Origin: Candidatus Yanofskybacteria bacterium RIFCSPHIGHO2_01_FULL_43_32
GTDB lineage: Bacteria > Patescibacteriota > Minisyncoccia > 2-02-FULL-40-12 > GWA2-44-9
Direction of reading: 5' to 3'
Length of the DNA stretch: 54,022 nt
Assembly: GCA_001794125.1 (NCBI GenBank)
Contig: MGJF01000001.1
Location: 1 to 54,022 of the forward strand
The notes under the pieces were generated by a model. That model did no database searches, was not told the DNA's origin, and saw only the letters and a program-made list of their open reading frames with translations. Of this stretch, positions 28,983 to 36,942 are shown in pieces; position 1 is the stretch's first letter, and the number at the start of each line of letters is the position of its first letter. A program made the translations under genes and the position numbers.

Positions 28983-31058
28983 CTAGCTGGGCCATTTCTC
29001 AACAATAAGAAGTCCCTTGTCTTTAATGGGTAACTTTGAGTATACTTCTTCGGTTATGAACGGCATGAATGGGTGAAGAAGTTTGAGACAGGTTAGAAGC
29101 AAATAAGCGAGAGCGTTTTTTGTTTCTTGGTCATCTTTGTCTTTTGTTTCTTCAATATATTTGTCCGCAAATTCGTGCCAGATGAAATCATATAGTTCAT
29201 GGGCCGCTTCTCCGAATTTGTATTTTTCGATATTTTTTGTCACCGATTCCGCCGCCGAGTCCATCTTGGAAATTATTTCCGAGCCGAGAGGCCTTGTCCC
29301 TGTTATTTCGTAGTCATCTCCTAATTTCATCAAAACATATCGGGCGATATTCCAGAATTTATTGGCAAATTTTTTACCCATTATGATTGTGTCTTCTCCG
29401 AACCTCATATCCTGCAGTTCGGTTGTTTGATAAGCCAAGCCGAATCTTAGAGCGTCTGCGCCGTATTTTTCGATAACTGCCAGAGGATCAATGCCAGTAC
29501 CAAGAGATTTTGACATTCTTTTCCCGTTTTTAGTGAGCACGGTTGCGTGAATGTAAATATCTTTAAACGGAGCGGAACCTGTAAAGAATTTTCCGGAAAA
29601 TATCATGCGGGCTTGCCAGAGGTAGCGGATGCCTCTGTCTGAAGTAATAAAATCAGTCGGGTAGTATTCGGTTAAGTCTTTTGTTTTTTCCGGCCAACCC
29701 ATAGCGGCAAATGGCCATAAAGCAGAAGAAAACCATGTATCAAGCACGTCTTCCTCGCCGTCAATAGGTATTTTGTGACCCCACCATAATTGGCGGGAAA
29801 TATTCCAGTCGCGGACATTGGTAAGCCAGTTTTTCATATCTTGTCCCCATTTTTCTGAATGCACTACAACTTCGCCATTACCAAGAGCTTCTATCGCCAA
29901 TTTTGCCAACTCTTCCATTTTCAGGAACCATTGTTTTGAAGGCAGAGGTTCTATTACAGAATCACATCGGTCGCAGTGGCCGACATTGTGGTCGTAGTCT
30001 TCAATTTTTTCAATCAGGCCAAGTGTTTCAAGGTCCTTGGCTATTTGTTCTCTGGCTTGAGCAACCTTCAGGCCCTGATAACGGATGCCGGCGTTCTCAT
30101 TCATCTTGCCGCGTTCGTCAATAATTTTTACAAGCGGCAAATTGTGGCGCAGAGATATTTCATAATCGGTAAGGTCGTGGGCGGGTGTGACCTTGATAAT
30201 GCCTGTGCCAAATTCTTTGTCTACAGAAATATCGTCCACAACTTTGAGGGAAATTTTTTTGATTTGCGGTGGTTGTTCGGCCGGAAGCGTATTGTCTACC
30301 GAATCTATTTCTATTTCTTGTCCGATATATTTTTTATAGCGCTCATCGCTTGGGTGAACCGCAAGGGCGGTATCGCCGAGCTTGGTTTCGGGCCGGGTCG
30401 TTGCCAATACGAACGGTCCGTATTTTATGAAATATAATCTTCCTTTTTCGGGAACATGATTTACCTCAAGGTCGGATATGGAGGTGGCACAGCGGGGACA
30501 CCAACTAATAACCCGTTCGCCCCGGTAAATCCAACCTTTCTCCTGGTATTTTTTGAAAGCAGTTTCAACGGCTTTTTGATAGCCGGGATTCATGGTGAAT
30601 TGAGTACGTGTCCAGTCAACCGAAAGCCCGAGTTTTTTGAATTGGTCAAGAATGATATTTCCATACTTCTCACGCCACTCCCACATTCGTTCAAGAAATT
30701 TTTCGCGGCCAATCTTGTGTCGGGTCAGACCTTCTTTGGCGAGCTGTTTCTCCACCTTGTTTTGGGCGGCGATACCGGCATGATCGGTGCCCGGGAGCCA
30801 AAGAGTTTTATAGCCCTGCATGCGCCGCATTCGGATGACGATATCTTCAAGGGTATTTTCTAAAGCATGACCAATGTGGAGTTCGCCGGTAATATTGGGC
30901 GGAGCGATGGCGGCTACGAATTTACGAGAAGTAAATCTATCCTCCTTCGCCGAGGCTACGGAGGACAGTCCTTCTGGACTGAAAAATCCGCTCTCCTCCC
31001 AGAGTTTGTAAATTTTGTCTTCAACTTCTTTGGGGCTGTATGCTTTCGGAAGTTCCAT
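28983..31058 (-). CDS. valS: Valyl-tRNA synthetase (compact)
   Basis: A 691-aa class I synthetase that charges tRNA-Val. The HIGH motif is ELHIGHAL (about residues 56-63) and the KMSKS loop GKRMSKSLGTG. The editing domain is present (FVLATTRPETKLGDTA). Bacterial ValRS is usually near 880 aa; here a central insert is lost (WWGHKIPIDGEEDVLDTWF joins directly) and the C-terminal coiled-coil arm is absent. Residues about 32-39 (SSVASAKE) come from a palindromic insert. The start MELPKAYSPKEVEDKIY is canonical. Confidence 0.95.
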   Translation of the reverse strand: MELPKAYSPKEVEDKIYKLWEESGFFSPEGLSSVASAKEDRFTSRKFVAAIAPPNITGELHIGHALENTLEDIVIRMRRMQGYKTLWLPGTDHAGIAAQNKVEKQLAKEGLTRHKIGREKFLERMWEWREKYGNIILDQFKKLGLSVDWTRTQFTMNPGYQKAVETAFKKYQEKGWIYRGERVISWCPRCATSISDLEVNHVPEKGRLYFIKYGPFVLATTRPETKLGDTALAVHPSDERYKKYIGQEIEIDSVDNTLPAEQPPQIKKISLKVVDDISVDKEFGTGIIKVTPAHDLTDYEISLRHNLPLVKIIDERGKMNENAGIRYQGLKVAQAREQIAKDLETLGLIEKIEDYDHNVGHCDRCDSVIEPLPSKQWFLKMEELAKLAIEALGNGEVVVHSEKWGQDMKNWLTNVRDWNISRQLWWGHKIPIDGEEDVLDTWFSSALWPFAAMGWPEKTKDLTEYYPTDFITSDRGIRYLWQARMIFSGKFFTGSAPFKDIYIHATVLTKNGKRMSKSLGTGIDPLAVIEKYGADALRFGLAYQTTELQDMRFGEDTIIMGKKFANKFWNIARYVLMKLGDDYEITGTRPLGSEIISKMDSAAESVTKNIEKYKFGEAAHELYDFIWHEFADKYIEETKDKDDQETKNALAYLLLTCLKLLHPFMPFITEEVYSKLPIKDKGLLIVEKWPS
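30941..30964. repeat. In-frame palindromic insert (family CCTCCTTCGC...CGGAGG) in valS
   Basis: CCTCCTTCGCCGAGGC followed by TACGGAGG. The same family interrupts argS at 39321. It falls in the N-terminal segment before the HIGH motif, where homologs have a short loop. Confidence 0.65.
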
Positions 31059-31065
31059 ATGTTGT

Positions 31066-31093
31066 TTGACAATCGGGTATTTAGTGATAATCT
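31066..31093 (+). promoter_or_regulatory. Promoter of the zinc-ribbon membrane protein gene
   Basis: TTGACA, 16-base spacer, TAATCT. Confidence 0.5.
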
Positions 31094-31129
31094 TTCAAAA
31101 ATTGTAGCTTAAAAACGAGGTTTTTACAA

Positions 31130-31649
31130 ATGGTTCATGAGTGTTCCGATTGCACATTTGTGGCCGATGCGGGTAATCTTTTGACCTATTTTGTACCCAG
31201 GGAAAAGCGCGACTCTGCCGGGAATAAACCGGTCTTTGTTGGAAAGTTTACGATGACAGACTGGGCAGGTCATTCCGGTTTTTATCTCTTCAAGTGTCCC
31301 GATTGCGGCGATGTCTGTGTCGACTATCCCCACGGGTACCGCGATAATGGCTGTCTGTATATCCGGTGCGGCCGGTGCCGGTTCGAGATTATTCTTTCCC
31401 CCGGAAAGTACAAGGATATTTACCGGCGGGAACAAGTTGTTTCTCCGCCGACAGTTTTGCAGGAGCTGAGAGGTCTTTGGAAAGCAAGAAAGCAAATCAA
31501 AGACTTAAGGAGAACCGCCGGCGAGATTGAGGACAAGCATGGGGTCAAAGTTCTTGTCAGCGGAGAGGACATCCGGAACGTCAGCAATCCGGTCGGGAAT
31601 GTCCAGGCTGTCGGTCTTTTTCTTCTTTTTGTCGTAACAGCTTTAATCT

Positions 31650-31666
<17 letters not shown>
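31130..31666 (+). CDS. Zinc-ribbon protein with C-terminal membrane anchor
   Basis: A 178-aa tail-anchored protein that I do not recognise. Three CxxC pairs (ECSDC, FKCPDCGDVC, IRCGRC) within the first 90 residues suggest one or two zinc ribbons. A helical linker (about 105-135) and one C-terminal hydrophobic helix (about 159-177) follow. Its last codons overlap the convergent tsaD stop by 17 bases. Codon use is relatively GC-rich. Confidence 0.7.
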
Positions 31667-32759
<1,093 letters not shown>

Positions 32760-32785
32760 GATTGTAAGATTTTATCATTTTTATT

Positions 32786-32828
32786 GCCCATTCAACAAGT
32801 TCAGGGCAATCCTGAGCATGCCGAATGG
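32786..32828. repeat. Intergenic, decayed copies of the TCGACnnGCTC palindrome family
   Basis: GCCC-ATTCAACAAGTTCA-GGGC followed by CCTGAGCATGCCGAATGG, between tsaD and tRNA-Glu. Confidence 0.5.
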
Positions 32829-32829
32829 A

Positions 32830-32858
32830 TTGATTTTTTTCAATTTTTGTGGCAAAAT
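32830..32858 (+). promoter_or_regulatory. Promoter of tRNA-Glu
   Basis: TTGATT, 17-base spacer, CAAAAT. Confidence 0.5.
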
Positions 32859-32871
32859 ACTTTAGTTACAT

Positions 32872-32946
32872 GGCCCTATCGTCTATCGGTTAGGACATTT
32901 GCTTTTCAAGCAAAGAAGGCGAGTTCGACTCTCGCTAGGGCTGCCA
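32872..32946 (+). tRNA. tRNA-Glu (UUC)
   Basis: Acceptor GGCCCTA/TAGGGCT, anticodon stem TTTGC/GCAAA with loop TTTTCAA, T loop TTCGACT, discriminator G and encoded CCA. Confidence 0.93.
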
Positions 32947-33057
32947 GGCACAATTCTGCGCCTGGCTTCGCCGAAGACAGATACAGAATTGTATCTGTCG
33001 AAGGTGAAGTCAGAAGTAGAATTGGGACGCAGGCGGGTATAGTATTGTACCCGCCCG
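32945..33057. repeat. Three consecutive hairpins between tRNA-Glu and a GIY-YIG gene
   Basis: CCAGGC/GCCTGG; CTTCGCC..GACAGATACA with TGTATCTGTC..GGTGAAG; GCGGGTA/TACCCGC. The last is followed by TTTT and may terminate tRNA-Glu. Confidence 0.5.
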
Positions 33058-33075
33058 TGTTTTAAAATATTATAT

Positions 33076-33336
33076 ATGAGATTCTATTATGTTTACGTTT
33101 TATACAACCAAAGCGAGAATTTTATTTACATAGGTTATTCCGAAGATTTAAAACAAAGAGTCACAGAACACAATAAAGGCCGTGTTAAATCAACAAAATC
33201 TTTCTTGCCCTTGGAGTTGATCCATTATGAAGCGTATAAAAACAAGAAAGACGCAAAACGCAGAGAATTATATTTGAAGACCAACAGAGGCAGAACAACA
33301 CTTCTGACAATGCTTAAAGAGTATTTTACAGAATAG
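33076..33336 (+). CDS. GIY-YIG nuclease-superfamily protein (solo domain), copy 2
   Basis: An 86-aa single-domain protein: YYVYVLYNQSENFIYIGYSE, the Arg of LKQRVTEHNKG and the Glu of KRRELYLK. TAAAAT ends 7 bases before the ATG, so it may be leaderless. It resembles copy 1 at 12270 in fold and length but lacks flanking inverted repeats. Confidence 0.85.
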   Translation: MRFYYVYVLYNQSENFIYIGYSEDLKQRVTEHNKGRVKSTKSFLPLELIHYEAYKNKKDAKRRELYLKTNRGRTTLLTMLKEYFTE

Positions 33337-33483
33337 GGTTTTCCCAAAATGCCTTTTTCGGAGGGGCCAAGGGGAGTGGAAAACTTTTCTCACAAAAGAT
33401 ACCAAAAACGGTGTTTTTTTGTTGTTTACAATCAGAGCATCTTTTGATACGGTAATTTCCAGTTACTTAAAAGTGGGTGAAAA

Positions 33484-33843
33484 ATGGCCATAAAGCATAC
33501 TGGCAAGACTTATCCGAAAGTGGATGCAAAGACATTAGCTAAAGCCCTTGGAGCTGATTCCATAACCGGTCCCCTAACTACCGATGATCAAGGAAGAGAA
33601 TTTTTCGAATTCGAAGTTATTACAAGAGACAAAGATTCCGGTACCAAACGTATTTATAAGCTTTCTGATGAAGAACTTGAAAAACATAAGCTTATTGGCG
33701 AAGCTGAAGGCCAAAACTTCTTTCTATGCCTTTTTATGGGTAGGCATGCAGACAACTTCCATAATCGTGTTTGTGGTTATAGAACATCGGAACCAACCCA
33801 GCCAGGAATGGCATTGAGAGTCGCATTTTACGAAAAAGCATAA
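33484..33843 (+). CDS. Hypothetical protein, 119 aa
   Basis: Not recognised. A soluble, Lys/Asp-rich protein with paired Cys (FLCLF, RVCGY) in the last third. GTGGGTG lies a few bases before the ATG and TTGATA-17-TTAAAA at 33444-33472 could be its promoter. A terminator hairpin follows the stop at once, so it is a one-gene unit. Another reading frame inside it is probably a shadow. Confidence 0.6.
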   Translation: MAIKHTGKTYPKVDAKTLAKALGADSITGPLTTDDQGREFFEFEVITRDKDSGTKRIYKLSDEELEKHKLIGEAEGQNFFLCLFMGRHADNFHNRVCGYRTSEPTQPGMALRVAFYEKA

Positions 33844-33845
33844 TT

Positions 33846-33870
33846 CCGCCTAATGGCGGTTTTATTTTTC
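33846..33870 (+). terminator. Terminator of the 119-aa gene
   Basis: CCGCC-TAAT-GGCGG followed by TTTTATTTTT. Confidence 0.75.
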
Positions 33871-33998
33871 GGTAGATAATATTAAAAAATCTAGTATTAA
33901 TGTGGGATTTTGTATAAAATATGTATAGATATCGAAGAACAAAGTTTCCCAGTGTTCTGGTTCGGCAAGCTCACCATCAAGATCTATTGGCCCTGCTA

Positions 33999-34027
33999 TT
34001 GATTTTTAAGAAGGCGGGGAATATAAT
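33999..34027 (+). promoter_or_regulatory. Leaderless-type promoter of the 69-aa gene
   Basis: TTGATT, 17-base spacer, TATAAT; the -10 box ends 8 bases before the ATG at 34036. It overlaps a short frame containing VRQAHH, a translation of another palindrome-like sequence. Confidence 0.7.
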
Positions 34028-34035
34028 TTATTCAT

Positions 34036-34245
34036 ATGGCAAATGTGTTTGAAAAATTTAATGATTCTTTAAGCGGGATTAAGGAGGCCGAACAAACAGA
34101 GAGAACCAAAGAGGAAAAATTAGCCGGGCTTAAGAAACGGAAAGATGAGGTTCTGCAAGGGATAGAAATGAACGGCGGAAGGACGGTTTTCGATGACCGT
34201 GAACTCTTAGATCGGTTGGACAGGCAAATTAAAGAATTGGAATAA
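34036..34245 (+). CDS. Small coiled-coil protein, 69 aa
   Basis: Not recognised. Highly charged and almost wholly helical, with heptad-like spacing (LAGLKKRKDEVLQGI...LLDRLDRQIKELE). It has its own promoter and a shared bidirectional terminator with rplT. It could be a small scaffold or regulator. Confidence 0.65.
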   Translation: MANVFEKFNDSLSGIKEAEQTERTKEEKLAGLKKRKDEVLQGIEMNGGRTVFDDRELLDRLDRQIKELE

Positions 34246-34247
34246 TT

Positions 34248-34275
34248 ATAAAAACCGCCCTATGGGCGGTTTTTA
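34248..34275. terminator. Bidirectional terminator between the 69-aa gene and rplT
   Basis: ATAAAAACCGCCC-TAT-GGGCGGTTTTTAT. It includes the last codon of rplT. Confidence 0.8.
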
Positions 34276-34614
34276 TAATGAGGAGACAATTTTTTTGAAT
34301 ACTTCCGGGTCGTGTTCGGCGAGGTCGGCGAGGATTTTGCGGTCGAGCGCTACATTGGCTTTCAGGAATTTGTTAATTAGTTTTGAATAGGTCGTGCCGT
34401 TTTCTCTGGCGGCGGCATTTATTTTGACGGTCCAGAGATTGCGCATCGTTCTTTTTTTCTTTTTTCTGTCGGCAAACTGAAACGACCAAGCATGAAGAAG
34501 GCCTTCTTTGGCTTGGCGGTATTTGGTATTTCGGGTCCACATAAAACCCTTCGCGTGTTTCAGCAATCTTTTTCTTCGGGCATTTGCAATTGTTCCTCTT
34601 TTTACTCTCGGCAT
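34273..34614 (-). CDS. rplT: Ribosomal protein L20
   Basis: A 113-aa large-subunit assembly protein that binds 23S rRNA. Recognised by MPRVKRGTIANARRKRLLKHAKGF and the RNLWTVKINAAARENGTTYSKL block. It is last in infC-rpmI-rplT. The usual L20-binding operator is not expected here because the infC leader is only about 10-15 bases long. Confidence 0.97.
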   Translation of the reverse strand: MPRVKRGTIANARRKRLLKHAKGFMWTRNTKYRQAKEGLLHAWSFQFADRKKKKRTMRNLWTVKINAAARENGTTYSKLINKFLKANVALDRKILADLAEHDPEVFKKIVSSL

Positions 34615-34649
34615 TTTTAGAAATTAGGAATTAATAATTAGAAATTTAA

Positions 34650-34859
34650 TTAAATATTGCTTTGCAACAATGCTTTGGCGCTTCTCATCAATGATTTCGG
34701 GGCCATTATACGGCCCTTCTTGTTTCTTGCGGCACTGCCGGATTCTTTGGCGTTGAAATGGTCCTGATGAGGCGGGCGCTTCATCATCTTGCCTCTCCCG
34801 GTAATCTTAACCCTCTTTAAAAATGATTTATTTGTTTTTCCCGTATGTGTCATATTCAT
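34650..34859 (-). CDS. rpmI: Ribosomal protein L35
   Basis: A 69-aa protein, basic, with the family's KSFLKRVKITGRGKMMKRPP and RNKKGRIMAPKSLMRSAKALL. Second gene of the infC operon, 7 bases after infC. Confidence 0.95.
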   Translation of the reverse strand: MNMTHTGKTNKSFLKRVKITGRGKMMKRPPHQDHFNAKESGSAARNKKGRIMAPKSLMRSAKALLQSNI

Positions 34860-34866
34860 GGTTTAA

Positions 34867-35370
34867 TTATTTCTTGATTGTGATTGTCCATCCGAAAGGC
34901 GATCTTTTGACGTTGTCCTGAACGGTAAATTCCTCCGTAATAAATTTGATAAAAGTGTTCAGTCGTTCTTTGCCCAAGTGGGCAAGGGCTTTTTCGCGCC
35001 CGCGCAGAGTCAGTTCTATTTTGACAATATGGCCTTCTTTTAAAAATCCTCCGACTTGTTTGGCCTTGAACTCCAAATCATGGGTTCCCGTCTTAAATCC
35101 TACCCTGACAGTCTTTCTTTCCTGTTCCTTCTGTTTAGGGCCGGATTTCTTGTCCTGACGCTCCTTGCGGTATATATATTTACCATAATCCATGATTTTG
35201 GCAATAGGGGGCTGGGCATTCGGGCCCACCTCTGCCAAATCAAGCTCTTTCTCGCGGGCAAGCTTAAGCGCGTCAAAGGTCTTCATTGTTCCAAGCTGTT
35301 TTCCGGCTTCGTCTATAACTTGGACCTCAACCGCCTTTATTTGATTGTTTATTCTTAAGCGCTTTAGCAT
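34867..35370 (-). CDS. infC: Translation initiation factor IF-3
   Basis: A 167-aa factor that keeps ribosomal subunits apart and checks the start codon. The N domain has LRINNQIKAVEVQVIDEAGKQLG and LDLAEVGPNAQPPIAKIMDYGKY; the C domain has TVRVGFKTGTHDLEFKAKQV and LRGREKALAHLG. The start codon is ATG. An extended -10 TGCTAAAAT lies about 15 bases upstream, so the leader is very short. Relevant because IF-3 level can influence translation of leaderless mRNAs (established in E. coli). Confidence 0.97.
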   Translation of the reverse strand: MLKRLRINNQIKAVEVQVIDEAGKQLGTMKTFDALKLAREKELDLAEVGPNAQPPIAKIMDYGKYIYRKERQDKKSGPKQKEQERKTVRVGFKTGTHDLEFKAKQVGGFLKEGHIVKIELTLRGREKALAHLGKERLNTFIKFITEEFTVQDNVKRSPFGWTITIKK

Positions 35371-35428
35371 GTTAACAACTTGCTTATTTTAGCATGTTTA
35401 TACTAAAAAGAAAAGCCACCGGAACTTT

Positions 35429-35457
35429 TTGACTTTTAGTGTTTTTTATGCTAAAAT
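35429..35457 (+). promoter_or_regulatory. Promoter of ssrA
   Basis: TTGACT, 17-base spacer, extended -10 TGCTAAAAT, 10 bases before the mature tmRNA. Confidence 0.8.
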
Positions 35458-35467
35458 TCAAGTTATT

Positions 35468-35824
35468 GGGGGTGAAAGGCTTCGACGAAATTTATGAACC
35501 AATCGGATGCTTAGAGTGGATGGCCGTTAACCACTATAAAACCTCGACCAACTTAATAGGTGCAAATACGCAACCTAATTACGCTTTCGCCTAACATCGT
35601 TTAGGTAAGCCATCCTGCCTTGATGCTAAATAAAGGATTACGGGGTGTTATATCTTTAGCTGGACAGCGGTTCATTGTTTTCCTGTTTCGCTGTTAAGAA
35701 TATGGAAAAATAGTCTGAAGTTATTTTGTTGGTTTTTTAGCTTCAAATGAAATACCAAACCGACCATCTAAGTAGAAATTCATCGGACCAAATTTCGGAC
35801 GGGGTTTCAATACCCCCACCTCCA
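35468..35824 (+). ncRNA. ssrA: tmRNA (transfer-messenger RNA)
   Basis: It rescues stalled ribosomes with SmpB. The 5' end GGGGGTGAAAGGCTTCGAC and the 3' end TTTCAATACCCCCACCTCC give a 7-bp acceptor (GGGGGTG/CACCTCC) and a T arm. The resume codon is GCA at 35562; the tag reads ANTQPNYAFA and stops with TAA at 35592. The tag ends AFA rather than the commoner ALAA. CCA is not encoded (A then CAG). smpB lies right behind it on the other strand. Confidence 0.95.
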
Positions 35825-35833
35825 CAGAATAAC

Positions 35834-35862
35834 TAAACGGCTCACATGTGTGTGAGCCGTTT
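35834..35862. terminator. Palindromic hairpin, copy 3 of 3 (tmRNA/smpB terminator)
   Basis: TAAACGGCTCACA pairs with TGTGAGCCGTTTA. It serves both tmRNA and the convergent smpB. Confidence 0.8.
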
Positions 35863-35864
35863 AA

Positions 35865-36308
35865 TTATTCCTCCAACCCTCTCTGCTTGGCGCGGGCAAC
35901 ATCTTTTTTCTTGATGGTTTCGCGTTTATCGTATTTCTTTTTGCCTCGGGCAATTCCGACAAGAAGTTTTATCCGCCCCTTTTTGTCGTAGAGTTTCAGG
36001 GGGACAAGGGTTAATCCGTGGGCTTGGGATGTCCCGACCAAAACGGATATTTGTTTTTTAGAAAGCAAAAGTTTGCGGGAACTTTGGGGATCATAATCGG
36101 CAGGAATGTTGCCGACTTGATAAGGTGATATAGTGGCGCCAATCAAAAAAGGTTCTCCGTTTAGTATCTTCACATAAGAACCTTTTATTGAAACCTTTCC
36201 TGTTTTGATTGATTTAACCTCGTATCCTCTCAATACAATTCCCGCCTCAAGAGTTTCAAGGATTTCATAATCAAACCCCGCTTTTGGATTATTCGCGTAT
36301 TCTGCCAT
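35865..36308 (-). CDS. smpB: SsrA-binding protein
   Basis: A 147-aa tmRNA partner. Hallmarks are NPKAGFDYEILETLEAGIVLRG, EVKSIKTGKVSIKGSYV and the C-terminal tail GKKKYDKRETIKKKD, which enters the mRNA channel. It is convergent with ssrA. A repeated hairpin element (36357-36459) lies 48 bases before its start codon, as also happens at recO. Confidence 0.97.
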   Translation of the reverse strand: MAEYANNPKAGFDYEILETLEAGIVLRGYEVKSIKTGKVSIKGSYVKILNGEPFLIGATISPYQVGNIPADYDPQSSRKLLLSKKQISVLVGTSQAHGLTLVPLKLYDKKGRIKLLVGIARGKKKYDKRETIKKKDVARAKQRGLEE

Positions 36309-36356
36309 ATCTCAATCTTATCGTGTTTTTTTCACTAAATCTATATATCCTGAATA

Positions 36357-36459
36357 GTTCACACAACCTCTACTCGTACGGAGGGAGACGTCTTTTTAAA
36401 AATTGTACTAATTTTGTAAAAAGTGTCTCCCTCCGCTGGTTGCTTCGGTGGTAGGGGGC
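36357..36459 (-). promoter_or_regulatory. Structured element family 2, copy D, upstream of smpB
   Basis: Read towards smpB: CCACCGAAGCAACC, then a long hairpin GGAGGGAGACAC...GACGTCTCCCTCC with an A/T-rich middle, then AGAGGTTGTGTGAAC. CAACC pairs with GGTTG as an outer stem. Copy E before recO has the same order with different, still-paired stem bases. Confidence 0.6.
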
Positions 36460-36498
36460 GATTAGCAATAAAAGTTCAAACCTTATTAAAAATAAAAA

Positions 36499-36522
36499 AG
36501 CCCGAGAACAAAATTCTGGGCT
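36499..36522 (-). terminator. Terminator of the 71-aa gene
   Basis: AGCCCAGAA...TTCTCGGGCT followed by TTTTTTA on the minus strand. Confidence 0.75.
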
Positions 36523-36526
36523 AGGG

Positions 36527-36730
36527 CTACTTTCGTTCGACGAGATTCCCTTCGGCATTGATGTGGAGACTCGCGAGAGCTTTTTCAATTTGATCAAGCT
36601 CGTATTGAATTGCTTCTTCGTAAGTCTTAAACTTACCCGAATGAACATCGTTCAATAAGTCTTCATAACAACTTTGAATAAAGGCAAGGGAGCCTTTTAC
36701 AGCTTTTCGACTGAATCCACTTGGTGGCAT
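36527..36730 (-). CDS. Hypothetical small protein, 67 aa
   Basis: From the ATG at 36730, selected because GGAG lies 7 bases upstream. A helical, acidic protein (YEEAIQYELDQIEKALASL) that I do not recognise. A terminator begins right after the stop, so it is an independent unit. Confidence 0.6.
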   Translation of the reverse strand: MPPSGFSRKAVKGSLAFIQSCYEDLLNDVHSGKFKTYEEAIQYELDQIEKALASLHINAEGNLVERK

Positions 36731-36814
36731 TATTTTCTCCAAAAAATGAAGTGAACCAAAAAAAATATACCATATTTCAAATCATTTTGTAGAGACGAGG
36801 GATTTAAGCGAAAT

Positions 36815-36933
36815 GACACATGCCTTCAGAGAAGGACTCGGAGGCATTTCGGCTTGGTTCTGCGAAATGCCGAGAGACAAGAAAGATTTGCCGCCGGAGC
36901 AAATCTATTCTGGTTCGGATGAAGGAATGTGTC
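36815..36933 (+). ncRNA. Structured element family 1, copy C
   Basis: Outer stem GACACATGCCTTC with GAAGGAATGTGTC (12 of 13 paired) plus AAGCG/CGCTT outside. Hairpin 2 GGCATTTCG / CGAAATGCC carries the loop GCTTGGTTCTG. Hairpin 3 AGATTTGC / GCAAATCT carries CGCCGGA. ATTCTGGTTCG closes as in copy A. It abuts the htrA stop. Confidence 0.6.
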
Positions 36934-36942
36934 TTGAGCGCT

